This document shows, piece by piece, positions 44,982 through 58,264 of a stretch of DNA of 64,000 nucleotides. The translations under genes were made by a program, and so were the position numbers. Positions within the stretch are counted from its first letter, which is position 1, and every line of letters starts with the position of its first letter. Source of the DNA: Chrysopilus asiliformis (Eukaryota; Arthropoda; Insecta; Diptera; Rhagionidae); contig OZ035960.1 in NCBI GenBank assembly GCA_964034945.1, positions 80,633,331 to 80,697,330 on the forward strand, written 5' to 3'. The notes below the pieces were generated by a model. That model did no database searches. It was given only the letters and a program-made list of their open reading frames with translations, and was not told where the DNA came from.

Positions 44982-47900
44982 GAGCGACTAATTTTTTATT
45001 CGTAATATTTTACCGAATGTTGTTATCAACCACTAGATAAAACAAAAAAAAAAAAATGCGGCGCGGACAGATTGTTTGTTGTCAACGCGATAAAGATTTC
45101 GCACATTAAAACTTACCCCTTCCTTGGTTGTAAGCTCCTCTCCTGTTATCTTCTGAACCTTTGGAAAAAATTTTGCACAGTTTGCACCATAGGATAAATT
45201 ATATCGCAATGAAAGTGTTTCCACATTAAAACTTACCCTTCTCTTTGCCTGTAAATCTGTCTTCTGTCATCTCCTGACACTTTAAGGCAATTTTAATATG
45301 GTTCCCGGTCTTTATACTTGATCATTATATAAGTACATACTATATAGAATTAAAGTTCGTCTTATGACGAGTAACCGCAATCTTGGTAGGAATTTTTTAA
45401 GGTCATAGGCAACTGCCGATTTCATGACTTTTTGAGTTGATCGCCTTACGTAAACCGAGCAACTTAAAAAGTCGGCGTATCGACAGTCGCCAGTGACCTT
45501 ACAGGTCCCCATCATAGGACGGGTTTTAGTTCTATATAGTATAACATATTATCGATGAAAACGGGAAAACAGATGAACTACTAGCCTTTCCACAAGGTTT
45601 TCGAGTTTTATAGATACTTCTCTAAAAATGCTAAGAACAGCTAGCCCAGTTTGACGTGGGAAACGATCCTTCAGCACGATGTTGACATGGGTGCAACATT
45701 TACTAAAGCTTGTGTAAGCGCGGAAAAAATTGTTCATTACATTTCTATAATATTTCGATTCCGTCATGCCAAAACATATTTCAAATGTCGGAATTATATG
45801 TAAAAATATATTTTATATACTGGAATTTATTTTCATTTTTTTGTAAATTTTCGAAAAAAACTATTTTCCGAAAAAAAAACCGAATAGAAAATTCACGACC
45901 CGCCCCCAACTTTGTTTCCTAGATTTCGTCTTATTCCAATTTCTTTAGTTGGGCGAAGCCGGGTCCAATTTATAGTAATATATATTTTTTGTGTTAGTTG
46001 CTTGATATTTAAAATCTTGATTATATTTACTGTCAATGTCGCCATGAATCGATCTGTACATAGTCAGATATCACTGTAAATCATTGCTATTCTGGAATCC
46101 TATTTGCACGCAATTTGTATTCTCGAATCCTCTGCGTTTCACATCTGTTCGATTGTGTATGACGCATAATAAACCTTTTGTTCCTACTCAATTTTTTTTA
46201 AGAATTGCGCCTTTGACGGAAATTTTATTGGGTAGCTAATAAATCACATAAAAACAATCAGCTGGTCTTTGATAATCCATTGCCGTGCGATTGAAAAGTG
46301 AGTTTCAGATCGAGTTTCAGAATACCAATTGAGTGGCGAATCGAATTAATTGAGTGGCGAATCGGATTTCAGTATAGCCAAAAATATTTCTAACTGAAAT
46401 GTGTATGAACTCTTGTTTGTTTCATGCAAATTATGTCATGCACGAAAATCTCACACTTATCTTCTGATAGTTTTAGTTTTTTACATGGCATAATTTTTTT
46501 TGAATTTTCAATGTGTATCTTAGGAAAAAAATCATATATAAAAGCTCTGCTTTTCATAGCGTTGCGAATACATCATTGCTTTTAAAATACAGTTTATCTG
46601 TTCAAGTTGATTTGGTTTACTGGACAGTAACAGTATATTTTTTCACTTTGTTTAGCGACGCACGGGATTTTTCTTTATATAGCATTTATTTTTTTATCCT
46701 CAAATATAGAGCTAAAATTGCCTGTTGCTCGCTAACATATCCTTATCATATGATCTGTTTACTCACCTACATATACATCTATCTAAACGGTAGAAAAATA
46801 TGCGGTTTATACTTTTGTCCTCAAAGATGACAAACAATTATACAGACATTTGGGTTAAAAGCGAAATGCTTTGGAACGGTTTCCTGGAAAGTTTTAAATG
46901 TATGTATGTAATTTAAAGGGGAAACAGATATTCTAGTATCCTATCACACCGAATAAGGGAGCCAAGCACAAAAGACCTTTTCCTATGTAACTTCCCATTG
47001 TACGCGCTGTTCCTCCACGGTTAGGAGCATAGGAAGGACACGTACTATACACATATTTTTGTTCAGATAACATACATATACATACTAAATATAAACAACG
47101 ATTGAACACCCCGAACTCAAAAGAAGCTTCATCGGCCGATGAATTTCAGTTTATCGTTGACGGTCGAGATGATAACTTGAGTATCCAATTTATTTTTGTG
47201 TTTTAAAAATTTTCTTTCGAAAAATTAACATTACAAGTAAGACATTTATTATTCGCAATGATAAATTATCGCACGTTTTTTAATTATATGACGAGATAAA
47301 ATGTAACTTTTGGAAGCTCGCTGATATTTATTTTCCTTAAGGAAATCCAAGTATGAGTTGGCATGTTGTGACAGTTGAAGAAAGTGTCTTTAGCATATGA
47401 TTGAGATGGTTATTTAAACCGAAAAATTCATAGGTAGGGTACATACGTTTAATAGTGTCATAAAGTTGTAATTCTAGTGATAACGCGTTTTTATATTGGT
47501 TAAATTGTTTCGATTTATAAATCAGTATCATCAAATCTTATCATCTGTTCTTTTTGATTTCACGTATACTTTATCTATAATTTGTGAAAAAAATTGACAG
47601 TATTATTATACAATTTGATTTGAAATTTCTTTGTGTATTAAACCAATATTACCTGTTCAATGTTTGATTTAGTGGCCAATATCCATATAGTTATCTGCTG
47701 ATAGATCATAAAAATGTTACTGGTATAATTTACTTGTACGTAACTAATCAAACATTTCATTGGTATTACATTCAAGTGGCTTCCTGTGATTCAAAATTCA
47801 ATAAAGTAAAAATAGAATTTTGTTTTGTTAAAATGATATTCTTGATATCTGAGGTACAAATGTAGATAAGACTAAATGATTGAAATAGTACGCCTGTGAT

Positions 47901-48084
47901 TCATTTAATCATTAAATCAATTTAATTTTTTTTTGTATAAATCTACTAAAAAAGGACATCAGTAAAAGAACAAAATGAACTACTAGTTTAAGGATTGTGC
48001 AAGTAATTACTTTATATTTCTAAAAAAAGATGTAATATTTCAAATTGCAAGAACGTCAGACTATGACAAGATACATTTGAAATT
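44982..48084. other. No gene recognised
   Basis: AT-rich. GAAGCCGGGTCCAATTTATAG at 45954 resembles a worn Helitron end. CATTAAAACTTACCC is repeated at 45104 and 45225 with CTTC/CCTGTAA neighbours, a small duplication. The longest ORF (46513-46830) is hydrophobic by composition only. Confidence 0.45.
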
Positions 48085-48637
48085 TGAAGGGCTTGCAGCA
48101 AGGAGGTAAGTTCATTTTTTGGATTTTTGGGAAATTAAAGATAACGTTTAACAATTCAATTTTCAACTTTCATCAAAAAAATTTTTTTAACGCTTATGGT
48201 ATATGCCTTTACACATGTTTTGGCACCATAATCATACAATAGTACCAATTCCGTTGAACGGGAGAAATTTTTAAATTGTGGACTTACCTCGTTCTTGCCC
48301 CAAACTAAAATTTAAAAATCTTTTCCCATCATATTTTGCCATGAATAAATTAATTAAACTACAAAATTGAGTTGAAAGTAGTTATTTTAATAGTTAAAAA
48401 AAAAGTATAAAGTAAACAAAAATAATTTTTTGAGCATTAGAAAGGAGACTTACCTCCTTCTTGCCCCAGTGTACCGGTGGCGTTAGCTCCATATCCTGAA
48501 AAACGGAGAAACTAACCGTCGTAGCAAAGTCCTTGTTGCATCAATCGATAGAGTGATTTTTTTCAAACTAGATAGTGGACTTAACTCAAAATGGCTAAAT
48601 GGCTAAAAATGGACCCCTTCTTGCTGCAAGCCCTTCA
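48085..48637. mobile_element. 553-bp MITE with TGAAGGGCTTGCAGCAAG ends
   Basis: The 18-bp ends are exact complements. The interior has repeated GGACTTACCTC(G/C)TTCTTGCCCC phrases in one orientation and GGAGGTAAGTTCA in the other. No coding sequence or clear target duplication. Confidence 0.65.
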
Positions 48638-49035
48638 TTTGTGAGTTTGACAAAGTTTTTATACAATCATTTAAGGTATGTCAATATAAAGTTTTAATTT
48701 TCTGAAGATACGAAATTAAAACAAACGGGTTTGAATTTATTATGTAGGATCAATTATAACTTCCACTTGTGGCATTAAATTTACAGTAATGCGGGGAGCC
48801 CAAATGATAGTGAATGATATCAATAACTTTTTTGTTTTTACAAATTTTTCTTTATTCTTTTAAGAAAATATAATTGATGGAATTTTTTTGCAACTAAGTA
48901 TGCAAAATGACCACTCAAATCCTTCCGATTCTACCACTGACAAATATTGGCTATTTTAAGTGCATTTTCCATAACTAAGCGTAGAGTTTGTGGCTACAAG
49001 TTCTTTATTTCAGCACGAATGTTTTGGTTTAGTTC

Positions 49036-49752
49036 AAGCATCATCAGCTAGTGGCTCGGCTGGCTCATCACACAGATTGGCTTTAACAGCGTAGCCCTAT
49101 AATCGACCTTTTAATGTGTGCTGTAATGCTTGTGTGTTGCGGTTTCAACCATGCTTTGGAGTTGGAATCGGTGTTGTATTTTAATGTGTAGTGGTTACAA
49201 ATTTTGATTGTAAAGGGAGCGACCGTTACTTTGATGACCCCTGGTATAGACAATATGCCTCCCCTCATCGTCATTCTACTCATTTGGGCATCTCAAAAAC
49301 ATCCCGACAAAGAATTTTGGTAACTCAAACATATGGCTCCGGCAAGGTGGAGCCACTGCACATACAGCAGCAGCCACAATAGAGCTTTTTCGTAAACTGT
49401 TTAATGACCGAAAAATTTCAAAAAAAAATTCGATTTTACTTGACGTTATTGTTCACCAGATTTGACGGCTCCTGATTTTTTTTGTGGGCTTTTTGAAAGA
49501 GCCGGTGCATGTCAACAAAGCTAAAACAATTCAGCAACTAAAGCAGGGGTCATCAAAGTAACGGTCGCTCCCTTTACAATCAAAATTTGTAACCACTACA
49601 CATTAAAATACAACACGGATTCCAACTCCAAAGCATGGTTGAAACCGCAACACACAAGCATTACAGCACACATTAAAAGGTCGATTATAGGGCTACGCTG
49701 TTAAAGCCAATCTGTGTGATGAGCCAGCCGAGCCACTAGCTGATGATGCTTG
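49036..49752. repeat. 208-bp inverted repeat flanking a transposase fragment
   Basis: Arms 49036-49243 and 49544-49752 are nearly identical complements. They contain GGAGCGACCGTTACTTTGAT and GCATCATCAGCTAGTGGCTC. The 300-bp centre holds the mariner C-terminal fragment. Confidence 0.75.
49280..49543 (+). pseudogene. Mariner-like transposase C-terminal fragment
   Basis: Plus-strand frames: ATIELFRKLFNDRKISKK, then FFVGFLKEPVHVNKAKTIQQ and LKQ. This matches the tail of mariner-type transposases. Stops and frame changes are present. Confidence 0.6.
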
Positions 49753-49754
49753 GT

Positions 49755-49905
49755 CTATACTCTGCCGTACAGCCTCCACAGCTTCTTCAGTGCGTACAGA
49801 CCGATGAGTACCTCTCCTGGAAGATCTGTCACTGAGCCCTCTTCCACAAAACGGGAAACTAAGTTTCTAATCATGTTGCAACTGTGAGCTGTTCTGATAT
49901 TAAAA
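49755..49905 (-). pseudogene. Mariner-like transposase N-terminal fragment
   Basis: Minus strand: NMIRNLVSRFVEEGS and a short DLPGE stretch, like the helix-turn-helix linker region of these transposases. Opposite orientation to the C-terminal piece at 49280, so the gene was inverted or is from a second copy. Confidence 0.45.
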
Positions 49906-50010
49906 TGCTGGTGGTATTATCATTAAGTTAAAACTATAGACCTTTCCAGGGGCCAATTGTCAAATACTCTATATGATGACAGACAAAATATTTATCTAAA
50001 AAAATCCATG

Positions 50011-50690
50011 TTTTTTTTTTTTTTTATTTTATTTTATTTATTTAATTCATCGTGATACAAGTTTGAGAATATATTTTAGGGCTAGAGATCGACTTCATGT
50101 CTTACAGCTATGAACAATTTCTATTAACAACAAATTTATGGAACATTATTTTTTCTTAAATAAGGGAAAAAGATGAGAAAAAACCCTATATGACCAAAAT
50201 ACTTACAAACTATGGATTTAACTAAATGTCAATTATGGTAAATTTACAAGTAAAATGTGAAGTTTATATTGAAAGAGACTTAATTAGAATATTACTGGAA
50301 CTAGCAAACGAAGATTTAAGTTTTGTATTAAGTGACTCAATTTTGGTAGAAATTTCCAAAACCTTGTAATAAGAGTGTAGTAATTTCGTTGAGAAGTCAA
50401 AAGGGAGGTCGAGCATCATTTTTAATATTTTGTTTTGTTTTATTTGTAATTTTTTAAGATGAGATGTTGCACAACTATTCTATGCATTAGCACCATATAG
50501 AAGAACGGGTTGGAAGATTAATTTGAAAATTAAAATTTTGTTGTCAGTGGATAATCTTGACTTCCGGTTTATTAGAGGATATAATGATTTGATAATGATA
50601 TCGCATTTTTTGACAATGTAGAAATCCATTTGTATGAGTGGTCCGATTGGACTTTGATGTATTTTGATGTTATGTAAAATCATATTCTAA
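50011..50690 (-). pseudogene. 5'-truncated Jockey-like non-LTR fragment with poly-A tail
   Basis: Minus strand: VKKCDIIIKSLYPLINRKSR, then LSTDNKILIFKLIFQPVLLYG, the end of a Jockey-clade reverse transcriptase ORF. Broken frames follow with LKKLQIKQNKILKM and DFSTKLLHSYY. It ends at a T-run on the plus strand (50011-50025), a poly-A tail. Truncated at the 5' side and inactive. Confidence 0.75.
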
Positions 50691-51130
50691 ACAAATTTCA
50701 CCTTTATAAATTTTGCAATGCGACTCACCGTTTTCGAGAAAATAGAAAAAAAGTATTCAATTTAAATTGAGGAGGGGAAGGAGTGGTCGAATTAGATTTT
50801 AATGTATGGATGAGTTATGTAGAATCCTATTCTAAACACATTTTACCTTTATAATTTTATCAATAACAATCAAAGTCTTTAAGAAAATTGCACAAAACGG
50901 TTTCGTTTGTATGGGGGAGGGGGGAAGGAATGTTTTAATTTTGTTCATTCAAGCCTACCCATTTACGAAAAACGTAGCAATACAAAATTTCAAGTCTCGA
51001 GCTCAATGTTTTTCGAAAGTTAGGATGTTCACGGACGGGCAGACGGACGGACATGAGGAAATCAAAATCTTTTGTCATCCTTAACACCCTGGTGTAGTTC
51101 ATTTTTGTGTTCGATGCGTTACAAACGGTA
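50691..51130 (+). repeat. Dispersed repeat, second copy
   Basis: ATTTTAATGTATGGATGAGTT, a GGGGGAGGGGGG run, GGACGGGCAGACGGACGGAC and GCGTTACAAACGG are shared with 13640-14065. No ORF of note. Confidence 0.55.
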
Positions 51131-51299
51131 TATTATTAAAAAAAACCATAATTTTAACCCGTTGCTGCACCTCGTAATTAGCCATCATATATCTGCAAAA
51201 AACGTTTTATAAGCCACAAAAAGAAAAATACAAAAATTTATAAAAACAAAAAGGTTATTGATATTTTCCACCGTTCAGTGTCATTTGGGCCACCCTGTA

Positions 51300-52540
51300 C
51301 TTATTATGCAATGTCATACTAAAATTGTTTACCCTTTACTGTATGATTTTTTATATTATGCTGAAAATTTGTTATATTGTGGAAAACCACCTTCTAGATT
51401 CGGGAAAATACACGAAAAGAACAAGACGCCTGAGTGGCCAAATACGGGAGTCATTCCCATAAAAAACTTCCGACAGCTACCAAATCTGTCAAGACACATT
51501 CCAACAAAAAATTGTCGTATTCTTTTTTGTATAACCATTTTTAAAATTATTGCAAATACTCCATCGTGTTATATGGGCAAGACTGTATATGTTAGACTGA
51601 TTACAACGAATAATAGAGACTCATTTCTCTTAGGTATTTATGCGAAATACCCAAATTTGAAATAGGCTTCGTTCCTAATAATTATAGCGAATAGAAGTGA
51701 GTACTTTTTTTTTTATTGGAACTCAATTGAGGGGTAGATGAAAATCCGAGTTGTCGTAATATCAAGGTGTCTTTAAAAAATCGAGATATAAAGGAACTCC
51801 CCAAATAACCTTATAGGGCATTCTGTGGTTCTTTCTCCCGGAAAGGCATCCCTATTGGTATTAAAGTCAATGCCTGTGTTAAATGTTGTCTTTTTGTGGG
51901 GAATGTCCGCCGGACCACAAAGTGCCCAAGCTATCGCCAGGGAGGAGGACTTTGAAGGTCAAAATGGGTCATTTGCTGGCAATTGTAAAGATTTTATTTG
52001 GTTTTTCGTCTGGTAAAATCATTTGTCTTGCTCTACTCTGAATTAAGGTTGCTAGAACATCTCTTTCGAAGAGAACCTTATCACTTTGTTATTTCCGTGT
52101 GTCATGTCTATTGGGAAGTGCTTCTATTTATTTCGGGCATTTTCATTACTAAGCGAAAGTGTGCATTGTACATTTTTAACATAAAGCGGTCTTTTTTCGA
52201 TCCACCACCACGAAGAGTTTTTTCACAAAACCAGAACAGATACTTAGGGTTACGTGCTGTCAAAATCAACACAAATCAAATCTGAAACGACTCAAAATTT
52301 ATGTTGAGGAAAAATACGACTCGGTTGGCGGAAAATCACAAAACGAGTCGGATATAAATTCAATGTACGAGTAAGTAAATAAGTGGCTAATTATTGAATA
52401 AATTAGGACCATGGCGCCCAAAAAGTACATTGGTTTAGGCAGTCATTATATTTGTAAGTTCTGTAATTTTCACTTTAAAAAAAAATCTCTTTTAGTTTTA
52501 TTTTATTATACTATTTGATAATTTTAGATTTAGTATACCG
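51300..52540. other. No gene recognised
   Basis: The 135-codon ORF at 51258-51665 overlaps a transposon end and has no known motifs. Nothing else is supportable. Confidence 0.45.
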
Positions 52541-52690
52541 TTTGTAACGCATCGGACACAAAAATAAACTACACCATGGAGTTACGGATGACAAAAGAAT
52601 TAGATTTTCGCATGTCCGTCCGTCTGTCTGCCAACGCTATCGGTGAACCAATGTTGATACCTAAAAAAATTCTATAGGATATTACTAACG
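52541..52690 (-). repeat. Dispersed repeat, reversed partial copy
   Basis: CCGTTTGTAACGCATCGGACAC and CATGTCCGTCCGTCTGTCTG are the complement of the 3' half of 13640-14065. Confidence 0.5.
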
Positions 52691-52959
52691 TAAAAACGTC
52701 GGAAAAGAAATGTGTGGAAAGAAATGTCGTTAAACAATTGCTTACAAAACTTTTGGAGTTGGAAAACTTTAGGGCTTCTAAAACATTTTCTTTAAATTCA
52801 GGAAAAATAGATTCCTCAATTAATATCTTTGGTTTGAGTTGGGTTTGTGTTTAATTTTTTTTATATAAGTTGAAGATAGACTGTTCGGTTAGAGAATATC
52901 AGCCAAGGTTAGGTTAAATTTAAACCATTTTACTTCACTCCTCAACTGACGCGATACTT

Positions 52960-53252
52960 TTTGGTGGATTCTGTTGGAGATGGACCCCGACAAACCCCTG
53001 TTCCAAATGTCCAGCGATTGGTTCGGTAGTTTTTCGGCGAAAGAGTAACATATAGAAAAAACTAAGCTTCGGAGTCACTTTACCCCCTCCCCTTACTCCC
53101 TCTACGATGCGGGCTACTTTCCAATAGGCGTATATTGGAACCTGGACTAGAACAAACATCCATGTAAAATTTCCAGGCCATCGGAGCAGCCGGTTTCACA
53201 TGAAAGAGGGACAGACAGACAACACCTACTAATTTTGATTATTAGTATGTGC
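52960..53252 (-). mobile_element. Degenerate Helitron, same family as 17929
   Basis: The minus strand carries GACAGACAG near its 5' side, the CGAAAGAGTAACATA and TTTACCCCCTCCCCTTACTC phrases and the CCAATCGCTGG region shared with 42045-42433. The 5' TACTAATAAT remnant is visible. The 3' hairpin is lost. Confidence 0.6.
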
Positions 53253-53799
53253 ACTCTCCTGGCCGCGAAACTGCATAGATTTGATGGTTTCAGCACTTTA
53301 CTGACTTGGAATACTCGGCTTAGTAAATTTTATTAATCATGTTCAACATTTCCGAAACGAACAGGCTTGAGTCTGTTTCGACTTCTTTTCCGAACGAAGT
53401 TGAGTTTTTTAGTGACTTAACTTGACTTTAACGTGGCTAAAGTATAATAATCCTCTGAAAACATTAGCTGCGTTCCCGATCCATGAAAAACCTACTGCGA
53501 AGTACTGCGGAACGTTCTCATCTACACATCCTCTTAGACCACAGTAAATTTTCTTGTACAGTTTTGACAAAAAATTCCGTCAGATGGCCGAACTTCCTAA
53601 GTTTTCCAATAGGTGAAAATCCGGGTTTTAAGGTTAGAACGAATTGTCACTTTTGTTTGTTTTCGTACATTAAAACAATTCTTCGCTGTATTATGCATTT
53701 ATAGATTTTTGAATTCGGTTTTATATTTTTTTTTTAAATTAAAAAAAATCGTCTTAACCCTTTACTAGTGACTACATATCTTTTTTATACTGTACATTA

Positions 53800-54182
53800 C
53801 TAGCAGACTCTTTGTTGCCAGCTTAAAGTTTTTTGTATAAATTTTAGAATGCCAAAAAAACATAAATAACTTAAAAACTTTTGGGAAAAAACGTTATCCT
53901 TACAGGACCTTCCGTTTCGAATTTTAAAATGCCAACACCAGAGCCATCATCAGCGACCCGGAAACCCCCTAATGCCGATTTTCCCTGGAAAAACGGGATA
54001 AAGGACATTTGTGTTATCCTTACAGGACCTTCTGTTTCGAATTTTGAAAGTCTAACATAGCTAAAAACCTGCTCCTAGCAACACAAATCATTTTGCAAAA
54101 AACCGCGTAAAAATCGATTCAGTAGTTTTTGAGTTTTGTAATCTCAAACAAACAAACAAACAAACATCCATTTTTATATAGA
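53800..54182 (-). mobile_element. Helitron of a second family
   Basis: Minus strand: start TCTATATAAAAATGG with a (GTTT)n run, end TTGCTGGCAACAAAG-like sequence and CTAG at 53800-53803. Inside are two GTTATCCTTACAGGACCTTC units, linking it to the satellite-bearing repeats. 53262-53799 shows no gene. Confidence 0.6.
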
Positions 54183-55939
54183 TAGATTTTGCAGTATGAC
54201 TCTATGATGCTAATGAGGCTAACCGATAACTTGCCAATATTCAACTACCTTCTTATCTAACTTAAGTCTTCTTATCTAACTCAAAACTCAAAGGCATCAA
54301 TAGTAGTTTCGAACAAAAACATATGAATGTTCATGCGAGCGCAAATGCATATGGGCTGGAGAAACACAATGTTTATTAACGCGCATAATGCGCATAAAAT
54401 ACATCGCATCGGCACTTTTGTTTCCAAGAAAAATTAGCTGCGGCTCATTTTTCCCTCTCTTATCCTCCTAAACGTTTGAGAAAATTTCGTGGGAATTTGT
54501 GGTAAAAAAAAGTTTGATTACCTCTGATATAATGATAAAGAACAATTGATTTTTGAATAGACGAATTAAAAAAAAAAGTCTGAATTCGCGCCTAGCCACC
54601 GTGAAAAATACCGCGAAAAATTCGCATTGTTTATTTTCTTTAAATTTTGCGTTTTTTTTTTATATTTTTGGGTACAAGTGATTTAATAGTGTTTAAATAT
54701 TTAGTTCACAGTGATTTCGATGTAAATAATGTGTGTTATGTAAATTAAAAACAATCAAGAGCAGTGAAATTCCGCCCGTCTTCACAGAGAAGAAAGCTTG
54801 TCTAAAAATTGCTCTATCTGCTGGAAAAAGGGAAATTGCTTTTTCTGCTGGAAAACAAGAAATTGCTATGACATTCGAAAGGGAAATATTTCGTGGAGTG
54901 GTCTAAAACTTATTTTTTGGAGAGAACAATTTTCGAGCAAAAAGAGCAAGCCATTCGAATACGCCATTAGAATCACAATCTTACTTTTTTTACGGAAAAA
55001 CTACATCACATCGGTTTATAAAAAACTCGAATTCACTATCAGTCCCGGATTTTTATAATACTTGTTTTCGGATCCGTCGATGATGCATTAAAAGTGTTTT
55101 TACTAGTCAGCGGAGCTTGAAAGTTTCGGCCAAATTGGTTCAGTGGTACTCGGTTTTTAAGTGAGTAAATAGATAGACAGGCAAACACACAAGCCTATTA
55201 TTATAATTGATTTCCAAGCAGAACTAACGCCATGAGTGATTTTGGTTATTGCCTTTCAATCCCATATTTTCAACGCCATGTCATTTCACCGTCAGAATAA
55301 CAGTTATAATTTTAAATTTTTGTAAAATGTCCCATTGAAATTTTTTAGAGGTATCATAACAATTGAACTAATATTTCATTAAACCTCCTTCGCAAATTAT
55401 GCACGCTTTTAAACAACGTGATCATAACGTCTATATACGAAATTTTAAAAGCCGCTCCATTTCCTCCCGAATTTCTTCTCGGTTCTCCTAATTCGTTCTC
55501 CTAATTCGTTTGTTCATTTTTACAGGCCTTTTTTTAAGTTCTCTCAGACAATTTTATGAGTAAAATTATTTTTCGATCGATTTCGAAATATAAAATGTTA
55601 TTTCGTATATTGAATTTTTCAACAATCAGAACTCATTTGCAGCACCATGGCACTATTCAGTAATATATAGAAGCCAAACATCGCGCTTCTAGATAATAGT
55701 TAACACTAGGAAGTCTGCAATTTTTTACACCCTTAGAAGTCTGACGGGATCAAATTTCTCCTTTTCCATTTTTTTGTAGATTGCAGTCAAATATTATGCG
55801 TTATAATAATAAAATAATTTAGACAAATATTTTAACAAAATTTAATATAGGATTTTTTTGTCGCTATGTTTAATTTCAAATCGTTGGAAGCTTATTGAAA
55901 CTATGAAACCTATGGAAATTTAGTGTTGTCACCTTGCGT
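54183..55939. other. No gene recognised
   Basis: The small ORF 54798-55058 repeats LLF/CW phrases and has no motifs. AACACTAGGAAGTCTGCA at 55702 resembles a TTAA-element end, but no partner was found. Confidence 0.4.
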
Positions 55940-56080
55940 TCCGGTGACAATACAATAGTTTCACGAGTTCGTCCTTGTAAGGACAACGAAAGAACCTGTA
56001 AGGATAACTTGATTAATATTTCCCTCAAGGTTTCCGGAAAAAGTCTCCTCTGGAGGTTTTTGTGGTCACTGAATCTGATT
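55940..56080 (+). repeat. Satellite-type fragment
   Basis: One unit with TTCGTCCTTGTAAGGACAAC, AAGGATAACTTGATTA and TTTCCGGAAAAAG, as in 35580-36080. Truncated after GTCACTGAATC. Confidence 0.6.
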
Positions 56081-57107
56081 TTTAATTTTTTTTATTGTTT
56101 ACATTTTTTATTATATACGATTAGAATCTTTATTAAAGAATATGTGATTTTTGTTGTTTGAAATAATAAAACAAAATTGCGAGTTAGTACTGTATATAAT
56201 TTTGCCGGGTTAAAGTTTTTTGTACAAGTTTTTTTTTTGTACCAAAAAACCAAAAAATAACTTTAAAACTATTGAAAAACAAACGGTATGACTTCAGGGC
56301 CTCCCACTTTTAAAATTTTAAAACCATATTCGTGATCAGTGGCCCCGAGATGCATTATTTTCATAGTTCCCTCATTCCACTACCGTCGCATCTATTACTC
56401 TCTCTTTCTTTCGGCGCCGGTCTTGGCCTGCCGCAATGTCTCTCGCCAGAGGTCTCGGTCATGTGCCGATGTCCTCCAGTTTTGCATCCCAATTCTCTTC
56501 GCGTCCTGGTCAACGCTGTCTTGCCATCTGAGGTTGGGTCTTTCTCGTCGCCTTGTTGGTAATAACCTACTGCAAAAGACTTTCCGAGCCGGGTCACTTT
56601 CACTCATTCGAGTTACATGACCAGCCCACTGGAGTCTGTTGACTTTTATGAGCTTGACTACGATTATGTGCGGATATCTCTCATAGGTTTCGTCATTGTA
56701 GAGTCTCCGGAATCGCCCACCCCCTCATGTATGCGGCCAAATATCCATTCTGGGTATCTTCCTCTCAAACGCGGACAAGAGGTTAGAATTATTTTAGCTT
56801 CGTACCCCAGTCTCAGAGGAATACATGAGGACTGGCAGGATCAGGGTCCTGTACAGGTGCAGTTTGGTTTTTATAGTTAGGTCTATAGACCTGAAGAGTT
56901 TTGTTAAACTGTAGTAGATTTTGTTGGGTTTAAGCAGCCGTGCGCGGGTTTCTTCATTTAGGTTGTTGTCGGCTGTCATTTTAGACTCTAGGTAGTTGAA
57001 GCTTCGTGCAATTTTAAGGTTGTGATCTCCTATCCGTATACTTTGACAAATATCCGATAGTTGATTTGACGCTGACGATGTTACCATAAACTCAGTTTTG
57101 CTTTCGT

Positions 57108-57459
57108 TTATGTGCAGGCCCAGATTGTGTGTTCAATCTGATTGAAAGCTTCTTCTAAAGCTCGAGGTGATCTGCCCATGATGTCAATGTCGTCTGCGTG
57201 TGCCAGGAGTTGTATCGACTTGTAGAGGATAGTTCCTTTTGCCGCGTTTTCCGAGTCGCGGATCACCTTCTTCAATTCCAAGTTGAAGAGGATGCAGGCC
57301 AAACCATCCCTTTTGTCGGAGCCCGTTTTCGATGGTAATTGGGTGGGGCAGTCTACCGGCCACCTTCACCTGGCTTGAGATATTAGACATGGTCATCCTA
57401 CACAGTTTTATCGATTTATTTGGGATGCCGTCCTTGTTCTCTGCACTTTCCTCTGTCAC
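57108..57459 (-). pseudogene. Reverse transcriptase fragment of the RTE-like element
   Basis: Frames give GLRQKGWFGLHPLQLGIEE (a damaged RQGD-type block), MACILFNLELKKVIRDSE and LLAHADDIDIMGRSPRALEE. The catalytic box appears as HADD instead of YADD. The aspartates remain, but frameshifts make it inactive. Confidence 0.7.
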
Positions 57460-57817
57460 AGACGATTGCTGTTTCCCAGGCTTCCTTTTTGCGTCTGTGG
57501 ATTCTTTTTTCTTGTCTCCTGAGCTCCTTGCATCTCTACGCTTGCCCGCGTTTGTTTAGCATGCTGCAATGCTCGGTATGCAGCATTCTTTTGTTCAGTT
57601 ACTAGTTTGCATTCATCATCGAACCAATCGTTTCGATCTGGTGTACGACTGCAGCTTAGTTTGGGCTCAGCTGACTCAATGACAATATCTTGGAAGCGTG
57701 TCCAGGTATTTTCAGTTTTGGGTCCCTCTCCTCTGAGGTTTTGGACGAGAGCGGACTCGACGGATCTGCCATAGTTCCGTCTGACAGGCGCTACGTTCTT
57801 ATCTGCATCAAGCTCAA

Positions 57818-58264
57818 TTAGTGGCAGCGATCTATCAACACGTGGTCTATTTGGTTGCGAGTGACCCCGGCCGGTGTAACACAGGTGACGCGCAAACAGT
57901 GTACGACCAAGTTCTTAAATGCTGCTAGCTCTATTGTCCGCTGCCCATTGTCATTGGTGTCCTCATGTAAACTATGAGTGTCAATGTATCTCCTGAATAT
58001 TGGCTCTCGTCCTTTGGCGTTGAAATCACCAAGGATGATTTTAACGTCACTCCTTGGACAGGCGTCTAGGATCCTTTTTACATATTTGTAGAAGGCTTTC
58101 TTCTCCTCGATGAAGGCCTCTTCTGTAGGAATGTGCACATTGATGAGGCTTATATTATGAAACTTACCTTGCACGCGTAGAGTACATAGTATATCCGATA
58201 CACCTTCGAATTCGATAACAGTAGACTTCTTTCTGCTGCCGAGTAGAAAGCCTACTCCGAGCAT
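57818..58264 (-). pseudogene. Endonuclease domain of the RTE-like element
   Basis: 148 open codons: LGVGFLLGSRKKSTVIEF, NISLINVHIPTEEA, VKIILGDFNAKGREP and TRNQIDHVLIDRCH. GDFNAK and QIDHVLI are the apurinic endonuclease motifs that nick target DNA. The start (catalytic Asn and Glu) and the final SDH block are outside the ORF. Confidence 0.75.

Larger units (their letters stand above)
48789..51297 (-). mobile_element. Composite mariner-like element
   Basis: Left end GCGGGGAGCCCAAATGATAG and right end complement GGGTGGCCCAAATGACACTG, with shared inner sequence ATATCAATAAC and TTTTTGTTTTTA. TA lies at both borders (48787-48788 and 51298-51299). Between them are transposase pieces in opposite orientations, a 208-bp inverted repeat, a Jockey fragment and a dispersed repeat. 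It is rearranged and inactive. Confidence 0.6.

Noticed and set aside
46513..46830. 105-codon hydrophobic ORF
   Set aside because: Hydrophobic only because of T-rich DNA; no start context or neighbouring exon.
51258..51665. 135-codon ORF
   Set aside because: Starts inside a mariner end and shows no motif, domain or splice signal.
57332..57605. Plus-strand ORFs in the RTE-like element
   Set aside because: Reverse-strand shadows of reverse transcriptase sequence.
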